DNA of 10,357 nt from positions 1 to 10,357 of the forward strand of contig PLEU01000126.1 of assembly GCA_003136515.1 (NCBI GenBank). Direction: 5' to 3'. Source of the DNA: Spartobacteria bacterium. Lineage in GTDB: Bacteria; Verrucomicrobiota; Verrucomicrobiae; Chthoniobacterales; UBA6821. Each line of letters opens with the position of its first letter. Within the stretch, counting starts at the first letter, position 1. The notes beneath the pieces were generated by a model. It was given only the letters and a program-made list of their open reading frames with translations, did not search any database and was not told where the DNA came from. Of this stretch, positions 1 to 5,707 are shown in pieces. The position numbers and the translations under genes were made by a program.

Positions 1-337
1 CGCGTCCTGCGACTATTTCAGCCCTTCCACCCGAGATGAGATCAAGAGTGGCAAAATCCTGAAAGACCCGAACCGGATCTTCCGCACTCAGTACCGTGAC
101 CGCGCTGGTCAGACGGATTTGCTTAGAGCGTGCCGCTGCGGCTGCCAGCAGAACGATCGGTGCTGAATCGAGGAATTCAGGCCTATGATGCTCGCCGATG
201 CCGAAGACATCCAGCCCAGTCTTATCTGCAAGTTCAACCTCCTCCAGAAGATTCCTAAGTCTCTCGACAGGATCTAGCGTGGCTCCGGTGACCGGGTCGG
301 CCAGAGTGGCTACAAAACTATCAAGACCGATTTGCAT
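1..337 (-). CDS. LLM-class flavin-dependent oxidoreductase, N-terminal part (C-terminus outside window)
   Basis: Reading the minus strand from the ATG at 335-337 gives 112 codons with no stop, running off the left edge. The protein begins [15 protein letters not shown] and contains FGIGEHHR (about residues 46-52) and [12 protein letters not shown] (about 101-112). Both are characteristic of bacterial luciferase-like monooxygenases, which use reduced FMN and oxygen to oxidise an organic substrate; the substrate here cannot be told. The N-terminal half of the TIM-barrel is present and the rest (families are usually about 330-350 residues) lies outside. A GTG directly before the ATG is an alternative start. 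No clear Shine-Dalgarno is seen. The gene follows azoR by 37 bp on the same strand, so the two are probably one transcript, with reduced flavin chemistry as the common theme. Family call is firm; function is inference. Confidence 0.9.
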   Translation of the reverse strand, partial: MQIGLDSFVATLADPVTGATLDPVERLRNLLEEVELADKTGLDVFGIGEHHRPEFLDSAPIVLLAAAAARSKQIRLTSAVTVLSAEDPVRVFQDFATLDLISGGRAEIVAGR

Positions 338-373
338 CACTTATTCTGGAGTAAATCGGTGACAAGAAGATGT

Positions 374-964
374 TTATCCCAGGGCCGCAATCTTCGCCAT
401 GGCAGTCTCAATCGACTTGTCGCGGTGATCTTGAATCGCGACGCCCTCGGCGCGGAAGAAGGTGACATCGGTGATCCCCATGAAGCCCAAGATAGCTTTC
501 AAATAACTTTCTTGATGATCGAGAAACGCAATTGGTGTTTCGTGATAGTTGCCTCCGCGAGCCGAGGCGATAAGCACCTTTTTTCCTCCAGCGAGCCCTT
601 CGGGGCCCTTTTCAGTATAACGGAAGGTTTTTCCAGCAACTGTGATACGGTCGATCCATGCCTTGAGCTGGCTTGGGATGCCAAAGTTGTACATCGGGGC
701 TCCAATGACGACGATATCGGCCTGGAGGAATTCCTCGAGTGCGGCGGTTCCGGCGGCAACATCAAGTTCTGGGGATGTTTCTCCACCATGGGCAGCGGCA
801 AGGTGGGCACCGGAGAGATGCAGGAGTGGTTGTGCGGCAAGATCACGGGTAATGACTTCAATGCCGGGATGGAGGCGGAGTTGGGAAGCGACAAGTTCGG
901 CAGAAAGAGCCCTGCTGACAGAGCCTGCGCCGAGAATGCTGGAGTCAATGTGGAGCAGTTTCAT
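374..964 (-). CDS. azoR: FMN-dependent NADH-azoreductase (quinone/azo reductase, AzoR family)
   Basis: This 196-residue flavodoxin-fold protein matches the AzoR family in length and motifs. It starts MKLLHIDSS, with the FMN-phosphate contacts S9, S15 and S17 in the same places as in E. coli AzoR. It has [14 protein letters not shown] (about 90-103) and SARGGNY (about 134-140), which bind the isoalloxazine ring. Family members are cytosolic homodimers that transfer two electrons from NAD(P)H to azo dyes and, more physiologically, to quinones and other electrophiles, protecting against thiol stress. It is the first gene of a minus-strand pair with the flavin monooxygenase and is divergent from a TetR regulator, with two dyad operators between. 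That layout suggests induction by the compound the regulator senses. Start chosen at 964 because the flavodoxin strand begins immediately; no good Shine-Dalgarno is visible. Confidence 0.93.
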   Translation of the reverse strand: MKLLHIDSSILGAGSVSRALSAELVASQLRLHPGIEVITRDLAAQPLLHLSGAHLAAAHGGETSPELDVAAGTAALEEFLQADIVVIGAPMYNFGIPSQLKAWIDRITVAGKTFRYTEKGPEGLAGGKKVLIASARGGNYHETPIAFLDHQESYLKAILGFMGITDVTFFRAEGVAIQDHRDKSIETAMAKIAALG

Positions 965-1064
965 GGGACGTGGGTAGTTGAGGTAGTTGTGTTGGTTGAT
1001 GAGAATTTTTGTCTCGGGAATGACGGTTTTTGATTGGAATTTTGAGGGCCAAACTCAATCATTA

Positions 1065-1080
1065 ACCGACACTTGTCGGT
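1065..1080. promoter_or_regulatory. Inverted-repeat operator 1 in the azoR-tetR divergent region
   Basis: ACCGACA (1065-1071), two bases CT, then TGTCGGT (1074-1080): perfect 7-bp arms, with partial symmetry continuing outward (TTA/AAA). It lies on the azoR side of the intergenic region, next to the weak -10 of the proposed azoR promoter, where a bound repressor would block transcription. Size and symmetry fit a TetR-family dimer site, and the only regulator in sight is the adjacent TetR gene. The sequence is direct observation; the binding partner is inferred. Confidence 0.7.
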
Positions 1081-1109
1081 AAATTGCAGTAGACTACAAT
1101 TCCTGTCAA
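1081..1109 (-). promoter_or_regulatory. Candidate promoter of azoR
   Basis: On the minus strand a perfect TTGACA lies at 1104-1109, followed after 17 bp by CAATTT (1081-1086), a poor -10. It sits between the two dyads, with operator 1 overlapping the expected initiation site. The -35 match and spacing are seen; use as a promoter is inference. It would give a 5' leader of about 110 nt, in which I see no obvious structure. Confidence 0.35.
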
Positions 1110-1121
1110 CTGAAAAATAGG

Positions 1122-1145
1122 CAAATGTCGGTAAACCGACATTTG
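1122..1145. promoter_or_regulatory. Inverted-repeat operator 2 in the azoR-tetR divergent region
   Basis: CAAATGTCGGT (1122-1132), AA, ACCGACATTTG (1135-1145): perfect 11-bp arms around a 2-bp spacer. It uses the same ACCGACA/TGTCGGT half-sites as operator 1 but in the opposite order. Its centre is 61 bp from that of operator 1, close to six helical turns. It lies about 50 bp before the tetR start codon and so probably serves autoregulation, cooperative binding, or both. Confidence 0.72.
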
Positions 1146-1194
1146 TGTTGTAGTATTGCAGGGTCGAATGTTCTGAATTACACTTATTTCTTCC

Positions 1195-1794
1195 ATGATT
1201 GAGACTGCCACAGTTGATCCCCGCATCAGACGCACGAAAGAACTTCTCTTTCAGGCGCTTGGCGAATTGCTTGTGGAGAAGAGTTTCGACGCAATTACAG
1301 TGCAGGATATTGCTGAACGGGCTTCCTTGAATCGCGGGACGGTCTACGACCATTTTCAGGACAAATTTGCTCTTCTTGAGGCGATGGTGGATGGGAAATT
1401 TAGGCAGATTTTTTCCTGTCGGATGTCGGGTGCAGAGGGAAATTGTAGCGAGGCGATGTGTCAACTGATCCTGACCGTGATCGACTTTCTGGGTGAGATC
1501 ATGGGTTGCGCTCAGGGACAGAAAAGACCTTTTGAACCGGTTGTCGAATCGACAATTCGCGGTATTGTGCGCGGCTTTCTGCTCAAGGGACTCCAGATGG
1601 AGGGAGGCAGGGTCAAGTCACCCGGCGATGCAGAGCTTCGAGCAACCGCCGCGAGTTGGGTCATCTGCGGCACCGTACTGGAATGGACTCGAAATCGTAA
1701 AACGCCTCCGGAAGTGTTGGCCAAGGAAGTTCTGCCGCTGATATCCGGGATTCTTTATTTGGATTCGGCAGAGCCGCGTTCAGGTGGCAGATAA
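1195..1794 (+). CDS. TetR/AcrR-family transcriptional regulator
   Basis: This is a 199-residue protein of usual TetR length. The N-terminal DNA-binding domain spans about residues 10-57: the region RRTKELLFQALGELL forms helix 1, and ITVQDIAERASLNRGTVYDHF (about 35-54) holds the helix-turn-helix with the diagnostic GTVYDHF. The remainder is the variable, helical ligand-binding and dimer domain, so the inducer cannot be read from sequence. It is divergent from azoR and the flavin monooxygenase, and the space between carries two matching inverted repeats. It most likely represses both sides and releases on binding an electrophile, quinone or aromatic compound; this is inference from context. The start at 1195 has no Shine-Dalgarno. 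A weak TTGCAG-17-TACACT promoter (1156-1184) would place the transcript start only about 4 nt before the ATG. Confidence 0.92.
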   Translation: MIETATVDPRIRRTKELLFQALGELLVEKSFDAITVQDIAERASLNRGTVYDHFQDKFALLEAMVDGKFRQIFSCRMSGAEGNCSEAMCQLILTVIDFLGEIMGCAQGQKRPFEPVVESTIRGIVRGFLLKGLQMEGGRVKSPGDAELRATAASWVICGTVLEWTRNRKTPPEVLAKEVLPLISGILYLDSAEPRSGGR

Positions 1795-1797
1795 GAA

Positions 1798-2117
1798 CTA
1801 TGGTGCCTGAGGCACTGTGATTGGGTACATTCTTCCGGAACCTTCCACCAGCATGCCTTTTTCGGCTTCCCGTGTAAGAATGGCAGACTCCTTCCCCATA
1901 TAACCATGTTCATCAACACTTGTCACAATTGTTACATGGAAGACTGGACTGATCTGACTTTCGCGATAGAAAACAAGATCTTCCAGGCTCAGCCATGAGC
2001 CTCAAAGTAGGCGAAGAGATTTCTGAGTGTGTTTCCGTTGGCTTTATCGTAAGCATCCGGGTGGTGTTTAAAATCATCTTTCAGCATGGATTCCAAAGAA
2101 TATCCCGAAAGTCCCTA
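1798..2117 (-). pseudogene. Decayed gene remnant, C-terminal about 100 codons, with frameshift
   Basis: On the minus strand a protein-like reading runs in one frame from about 2114 to a TGA at 1989-1991 (containing LKDDFKHHPDAYDKANGNT and LRNLFAYFEAHG). It continues in another frame (SLEDLVFYRESQ, then GYMGKESAILTREAEKGMLV, GRMYPITVPQAP) to a TAG at 1798-1800. Inserting one base next to the TGA joins the pieces as EAHG-L-SLEDL, so a single-base deletion is the simplest explanation. A TAG in frame at 2115-2117 cuts the upstream side, and no start is found. Composition is coding-like on both sides of the break. I do not recognise the family. The remnant ends 3 bp beyond the convergent tetR stop. 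Sequencing error is an alternative for the frameshift, but the upstream stop also argues for decay. Confidence 0.6.
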
Positions 2118-2298
2118 AGCGATGTTCGAAACATCACTACAGACGATGAATCAGGCGGATGCTCCTATATTATTACAACCTGCTGCGAGGATATCGTAAG
2201 AAACGCCCTTGAGTAGGCACGCATTGGCTACAGCGCTCGCTACAGGTGGTAAAGATTCAGAACCTTCCGGGAATGATATGGGTCGGTGATACCCAAGG
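2118..2298. other. Gene-free stretch between pseudogene and DCC protein gene
   Basis: No intact gene is visible. On the minus strand a short protein-like run (SLPPVASAVANACLLKGVSY, about 2260-2200) ends at a TGA at 2151-2153. It is in the same frame as the first half of the downstream pseudogene, with one further in-frame stop (TAG) between them. It may be an older, more decayed part of the same gene, or chance. No terminator with a T-tract and no promoter stand out. Confidence 0.4.
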
Positions 2299-2856
2299 CT
2301 ATAAAGAGACAGGACGATCAGGATTGTCCGCGTTGGCAGCCCGCTCAAGGTCTTCCTCACAGTGAGGAGGGAGAACGAATCGGGTACAGATATCAAGAGC
2401 GGAATTTAGATCAGTTTGATCGGAATTGGGTTGAATTTTGCAAACTGGAGCGGGTGCCTCGCGAAGTGTTTTCGCCAGTTCGGCATCCGGTTTTCTAAGG
2501 AAGTTTGAGAGACGGAGACGATTCCGGGAGATCATTTCGCAGGCAATATGTGCAAAAGGGAGGAGTGCGGGTTGTGATAGGCGCAGTGACCATTCGCGAT
2601 ACTCGACAAGGGCGTAGAGGCACATGATCCAAGCACTTTGACTCTGATAAACCCATCCTTTATCGCTGATAACGACAAGCTGCTCTCTTGGGTTGATATC
2701 TGGGCATTGCTCCAATTGCGGGAACCACTCGGTGATTTGGGGAGACTGGAGTGGAATGAAGCGCAGCTTTATGAAGGTCCTCTGCCTTATGAGCCAGATG
2801 CGGCAGTTTTGGCAGAGAACGCAATCCTGATCGTAGAGAACCGTTAGTGTGTCCAT
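2299..2856 (-). CDS. DCC-family (DUF393) thiol-disulfide oxidoreductase-like protein
   Basis: This is a 185-residue protein. Its N-terminus TVLYDQDCVLCQNC matches the DxDCxxC signature for which DCC (DUF393) proteins are named, with C12 and C15 as the presumed redox pair plus an extra C18. The fold is thioredoxin-like by family knowledge. Most family members are about 120-140 residues; this one has a longer C-terminal tail of roughly 50 residues with two more cysteines and a polar, acidic end. No signal peptide is present. The substrate is unknown, as for the family in general. Its ATG lies 13 nt inside the end of the upstream membrane protein gene, a sign of translational coupling and a shared role. 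Family call is good; activity is unproven. Confidence 0.82.
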   Translation of the reverse strand: MDTLTVLYDQDCVLCQNCRIWLIRQRTFIKLRFIPLQSPQITEWFPQLEQCPDINPREQLVVISDKGWVYQSQSAWIMCLYALVEYREWSLRLSQPALLPFAHIACEMISRNRLRLSNFLRKPDAELAKTLREAPAPVCKIQPNSDQTDLNSALDICTRFVLPPHCEEDLERAANADNPDRPVSL

Positions 2857-3254
2857 CCAGTCTCTCCTCCGACGTAGGCTTGAGGTGGAACGGGAGGAGG
2901 TGTTGATTGCAGTAGTGCATGTTTCCTCATGCGGGAGAAGATGAAGAGGTTGATGAAGTGCATGCCGCCGAGGATCAGCAGGACGATTCCGATTTTGGTA
3001 CTGACGGTTTCGAGCACCCCTTGTGTGTCGATTGGATTTTCATTCGTTTTTAGTGCCAGAATGACATAGCCAAGATTGACGAGGTAAAAGCCGACAACCA
3101 GGAGATGATTGATGGAATCGGCTAGCGGTTCGTTGCCATGGCAGGCATCCACGAGGAAAATGCGTCCGTTTTTATGGAGTGTCCTCGCTACCCAGACCGT
3201 GAGCGAGATCGAGATGATGAGATAAGAGATATAGGTGATGATAATGGGTGTCAT
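2844..3254 (-). CDS. Small integral membrane protein, three predicted helices, partner of the DCC protein
   Basis: This is a 136-residue protein with hydrophobic segments at about 4-23, 49-69 and 86-106. A polar loop between the first two carries RTLHKNGRIFLVDACHGNE and ADSINHLL, and the C-terminal tail is proline-rich (STPPPVPPQ). It has no cleavable signal peptide. The loop has the look of a conserved motif, and from memory similar small membrane proteins occur near DCC-family genes, but I cannot confirm this here. It overlaps the DCC gene by 13 nt, so the two are probably made together, perhaps as a membrane redox pair; that role is a guess. Upstream are an AT-rich promoter region and the terminator of the regulator gene, so transcription probably starts independently of the regulator. 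Confidence 0.8.
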   Translation of the reverse strand: MTPIIITYISYLIISISLTVWVARTLHKNGRIFLVDACHGNEPLADSINHLLVVGFYLVNLGYVILALKTNENPIDTQGVLETVSTKIGIVLLILGGMHFINLFIFSRMRKHALLQSTPPPVPPQAYVGGETGWTH

Positions 3255-3298
3255 GGAATGAGAGTGTTGTGAGTTTGAAATTATTACTGTATTTATTG

Positions 3299-3322
3299 TA
3301 TTTTCGAAAAATAATGAAATAT
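3299..3322. promoter_or_regulatory. Possible second regulator site upstream of the membrane protein gene
   Basis: TATTTTC (3299-3305), ten bases, GAAATAT (3316-3322). The TTTC-N10-GAAA core has the same sequence and spacing as the core of the perfect dyad over the GbsR start codon (3941-3970), but the outer bases of the right arm do not pair. It lies about 45 bp upstream of the membrane protein ATG in very AT-rich DNA, where chance matches are easy. A TAATAA -10-like element lies between it and the gene on the minus strand. Confidence 0.3.
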
Positions 3323-3332
3323 ATTGATAAAT

Positions 3333-3352
3333 AAAAAGAGCCTTGGGGGCTC
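3333..3352 (-). terminator. Intrinsic terminator of the GbsR-type regulator gene
   Basis: Read on the minus strand: GAGCC, loop CCCAA, GGCTC, then TTTTTATTTAT. The five-pair GC-rich stem followed at once by a T-tract is a standard intrinsic terminator, short but well formed. It lies about 50 bp after the regulator's stop codon and before the membrane protein gene, separating the two transcripts. Confidence 0.7.
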
Positions 3353-3401
3353 CGTGGCATGGGGTTTGGTTTTGCTTATAGGCTTAGTGGGTGGTTTTTA
3401 G

Positions 3402-3944
3402 TTATTTGCGGGTTTTGGAAAATATCTTGAGCAGGACGGGCATGATTATGCTCTGTTCGGATTTAGACATCAGATCCATCAGGGAGTCCATTTGGGAGAG
3501 GAACTCCTCCAGTGCTTTAATCTGACGCGTGAAGGCAAGTGCCTTTACATCGCGCAGGGAACTTGTCTGTTCGGCGCAAGCCCGAAGGGCTCGCAGGGCT
3601 GGTTCTATTTCCCGATGCTTGCGCTCCCGAGTTACGGTGCAGAACATCCGCCAGACATCCTTCTCCGATTCAAAGTATTCCTTCCGTTCGCCTTTACGGA
3701 TCACGCTGCGGATGAGTCCCCATCCGATGAGTTCCCGCAGATTCTGATGGGCGTTTCCCCGGCTGATCTTGAGTTCCGCCATCACCTCATCGGTGGTAAG
3801 GGCTCTGTCGCTCGTCATAAGCAGGGCATGAACTTGGGCCATGGTGCGGTTGATGCCCCATACATTTCCCATCGCTCCCCACTGGGAAATAAACTCATCC
3901 CTCGCCTGAGTAAGGGGATCTAGGAGTTTTTCCTTTTCGTTCAT
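3402..3944 (-). CDS. GbsR/MarR-family transcriptional regulator
   Basis: This 180-residue protein matches the GbsR branch of MarR-like winged-helix regulators in length and layout. GAMGNVWGINRTMAQVHALL (about 23-42) is the family's opening. TTDEVMAELKISRGNAHQNL (about 50-69) holds the recognition helix. GLIRSVIRKGERKEYFESE (about 76-94) forms the wing, and a long helical C-terminus serves for dimerisation. Relatives include GbsR of Bacillus, a choline-sensing repressor, and regulators of glycine betaine uptake, but no osmolyte gene is present here. The start codon is embedded in a perfect inverted repeat that also covers the promoter, so it very likely represses itself. The neighbouring membrane protein and DCC genes downstream are the natural other targets. 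It follows hldD by 56 bp, but its own promoter is apparent. Confidence 0.88.
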   Translation of the reverse strand: MNEKEKLLDPLTQARDEFISQWGAMGNVWGINRTMAQVHALLMTSDRALTTDEVMAELKISRGNAHQNLRELIGWGLIRSVIRKGERKEYFESEKDVWRMFCTVTRERKHREIEPALRALRACAEQTSSLRDVKALAFTRQIKALEEFLSQMDSLMDLMSKSEQSIIMPVLLKIFSKTRK

Positions 3945-3970
3945 ATTTTCAGTATTTCCTGAAAATATGA
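3941..3970. promoter_or_regulatory. Perfect 12+12 bp inverted repeat over the regulator's start codon
   Basis: TCATATTTTCAG (3941-3952), six bases TATTTC, CTGAAAATATGA (3959-3970): 12-bp arms with no mismatch. The left arm contains the start codon of the GbsR-type gene (3942-3944, minus strand), and the repeat covers the -10, most of the spacer and the predicted transcription start. A dimeric repressor bound here would exclude RNA polymerase. The sequence is direct observation; autoregulation is inference. Confidence 0.75.
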
Positions 3971-3979
3971 TTTTGTCAA
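3951..3979 (-). promoter_or_regulatory. Promoter of the GbsR-type gene, predicted leaderless
   Basis: On the minus strand a perfect -35 TTGACA (3974-3979) is followed after exactly 17 bp by AATACT (3951-3956, four of six matches to TATAAT). Only six bases separate the -10 from the ATG at 3944, so initiation about seven bases downstream falls on the A of the start codon. No Shine-Dalgarno is present, which agrees with a leaderless mRNA. Confidence 0.6.
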
Positions 3980-4000
3980 AATATATTTATCTATGGTTTC

Positions 4001-4996
4001 TCATGCCACTTCATCCCCCAGGTGTCTTCTCGGCATCAGGTAATTACGGACATAGTCGCCAACGGAATCTTCAAGGGATGTCGTCACGGCCGACCATCCG
4101 GTTGCGCGCAGACGGCTGATGTCGGCACATGTGTGATACTGATACTGATCTCTGATGTGCACCGGCATTTCGATGAACTCTATCTCCGGCTTGCGGTCCA
4201 ACGCTGTGAACAGAGCAGTGGCGAGGTCGATCCAGGTACGGGGTATGCCGGTGCCGATGTTGAAGAGCCCGCTTGCGGAGGTGGTCTCTGCGAGGTGTAG
4301 AGTCATTGTGACGGCATCCTTCACATAGACAAAGTCACGCACCTGCTCACCGTCGCGATAGTCTGGGCGGTGACTACGAAAGAGGCGCACCTTGCCTGTA
4401 CTGAGAATCTGATCATAAGCCTTGGAAACGAGGCTGCGCATCTCCTCCTTGTGGCCTTCATTGGGGCCAAAGACGTTAAAATATTTGAGGCCGACAATCT
4501 TGTCGAACCAGCCGTTGCGGCGGGCATGGAGATCAAAAAGGTGCTTGGAGTAGCCGTAGGCATTGAGTGGGCGGAGCTTTTCTAGGTAATCCCTACCGTC
4601 ATCCATTCCTTCGGAGCCATCACCGTAGGTCGCGGCGGAGCTGGCATAGACAAAGCGGATGTCTCGCCGGATGGCCCACTGGGCTAGGCGTTTCGTATAG
4701 TCGTAATTGTTCTCCATGAGGTATCCCACGTTGGCTTCAGTAGTCGCAGAGCAGGCTCCCAGATGATAGATTGTCCTGACGCTGGAGAGGGCATCTGGAT
4801 TTTTTTGAAGAAGATCGAGAAATTGATCGGCTTGGAGGTAATCCTCAAAGCGGAGTGGAGAGAGATTTTTCCACTTGGTATCCCTGCCGAGGACATCGGT
4901 GACAAGAATATCCTCCTGGCCACGTCGATTGAGGGCATGGATGAGGGCGCTGCCAATGAGACCTGCGCCGCCGGTCACTAGAATTGAAGGGGACAT
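4001..4996 (-). CDS. hldD: ADP-L-glycero-D-manno-heptose 6-epimerase
   Basis: This is a 331-residue short-chain dehydrogenase/reductase with all landmarks of HldD (RfaD). It has the NAD(P)-binding G9xxG12xxG15 in LVTGGAGLIGS, SSAATYG at about 119-125, the catalytic pair Y147/K151 in NAYGYSK, KYFNVFGPNEGHKEEM (about 171-186) with the family's second lysine, and FRSHRPDYRDGEQVRDFVYV. The enzyme epimerises ADP-D-glycero-D-manno-heptose to the L form in the cytosol, the last step in making the activated heptose for the LPS inner core. Length is slightly above E. coli HldD (310). It follows the TPR protein gene by 22 bp on the same strand with no Shine-Dalgarno, so it is probably co-transcribed. 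No other heptose-pathway genes (hldE, gmhA, gmhB) are in view. Confidence 0.95.
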   Translation of the reverse strand: MSPSILVTGGAGLIGSALIHALNRRGQEDILVTDVLGRDTKWKNLSPLRFEDYLQADQFLDLLQKNPDALSSVRTIYHLGACSATTEANVGYLMENNYDYTKRLAQWAIRRDIRFVYASSAATYGDGSEGMDDGRDYLEKLRPLNAYGYSKHLFDLHARRNGWFDKIVGLKYFNVFGPNEGHKEEMRSLVSKAYDQILSTGKVRLFRSHRPDYRDGEQVRDFVYVKDAVTMTLHLAETTSASGLFNIGTGIPRTWIDLATALFTALDRKPEIEFIEMPVHIRDQYQYHTCADISRLRATGWSAVTTSLEDSVGDYVRNYLMPRRHLGDEVA

Positions 4997-5018
4997 GGTA
5001 GATTAAGAAATTGGAGTG

Positions 5019-5687
5019 CTATTTTTTCGACGACTGCAATCCGCTTTCGACAAGCTCTTCTTGGTAGATCGCCGTTTGATCACCGTAGATGTTGCGTGCC
5101 ACTGTAAGATATTTTTCGGCATCAATGGAATCACCACTTTTGAAACGGCGTGCAGCTGTAGCAAAATACCAGGCCGGGGTGTTGGTTGGGAGATCTGTCG
5201 CGAAAAGTTTGGCCTGCAATTCGGGATCCGCATCCTGATGGAGCAGCAACAGCAGCAGCTTGTATTCCACTAGTTCGTTATTCGGCTGTTCCAGGAGGAG
5301 CGTGCGATAGTAATCAATGGCCTCCTTCCACTTGTGCTCAAGGGCAAGAAGGGCCCCGAGATTGTAACGTGCCGCAAAAAATCCCGGGGATGACTGCAGT
5401 GCTTTGTCAAAGCAGACTCGCGCTTGGGCGAATTTGTCCTGTTTTGTAAAAATGGCACCCTGAAGATTAAGAAGCTCAGGATCCGCCGGGTTTGCCTGAA
5501 GCACCGGAGCAAGGATTTTCAGGCCTTCTTCGTAGTTCTTTTGATTCAGAGCATCAGAAGCCGCCTGCATTGCAGCTTCCGCGCTGAGCGCCGAGGGTTT
5601 GCCTTTCACGCATGGAGTGAGTGTGAAGAGAAGTAACAGTATCCAGAGGGACAAATCCCGAAAGTTCTTGGGAAGTGAGGAACGCAT
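5019..5687 (-). CDS. Secreted TPR-repeat protein
   Basis: This is a 222-residue protein starting MRSSLPKNFRDLSL, with a hydrophobic core WILLLLFTLT (about 15-24) and a likely cleavage site after VKG-K or nearby. A cysteine at 26 (TPC) is not a convincing lipobox. At least three tetratricopeptide repeats follow, at about 38-70, 71-104 and 105-138 (for example QARVCFDKALQSSPGF), with a weaker fourth at about 171-204. Such proteins act as periplasmic scaffolds; the partner is unknown. I chose the start at 5687 because it places a signal peptide at the N-terminus; the open frame extends to 5936 but that extension is antisense to the divergent gene. It precedes hldD by 22 bp, probably one operon. 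A G-rich stretch before the ATG may serve as a weak ribosome site. Confidence 0.85.
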   Translation of the reverse strand: MRSSLPKNFRDLSLWILLLLFTLTPCVKGKPSALSAEAAMQAASDALNQKNYEEGLKILAPVLQANPADPELLNLQGAIFTKQDKFAQARVCFDKALQSSPGFFAARYNLGALLALEHKWKEAIDYYRTLLLEQPNNELVEYKLLLLLLHQDADPELQAKLFATDLPTNTPAWYFATAARRFKSGDSIDAEKYLTVARNIYGDQTAIYQEELVESGLQSSKK

Positions 5688-5707
5688 GATCAAGAATCCC
5701 CCCCACA
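5688..5707. promoter_or_regulatory. 20-bp divergent junction between two secreted protein genes
   Basis: Only 20 bases separate the start codons of the TPR gene (minus) and the FlgD-like gene (plus). The junction holds a run of seven C on the plus strand (G7 on the minus strand). There is no room for two conventional promoters, so promoters must lie inside the opposite gene's 5' coding sequence, or one annotated start is too far upstream. I see no convincing -35/-10 pair on either strand. Confidence 0.5.

Noticed and set aside
590..615. GCCC-TTCG-GGGC hairpin followed by TTTT on the plus strand
   Set aside because: The stem is only four pairs, it lies inside azoR in antisense, and no plus-strand gene precedes it.
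332..1033. Long plus-strand open frame of 233 codons
   Set aside because: It lies antisense to azoR, whose motifs and length are unmistakable. The plus-strand protein has no recognisable pattern.
1803..1815. GTGCC-TGA-GGCAC hairpin after tetR as a terminator
   Set aside because: It has no T-tract on either strand, and it lies within the end of the pseudogene reading frame. At best a weak structure.
2151..2396. 81-codon minus-strand open frame overlapping the end of the DCC gene
   Set aside because: Its first half is a frame shadow of the DCC gene. Only the last part looks protein-like, and that part is better treated as a possible piece of the pseudogene.
3581..3600. AGCCC/GGGCT hairpin on the plus strand
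   Set aside because: It is internal to the regulator's coding sequence, short, and without a T-tract.
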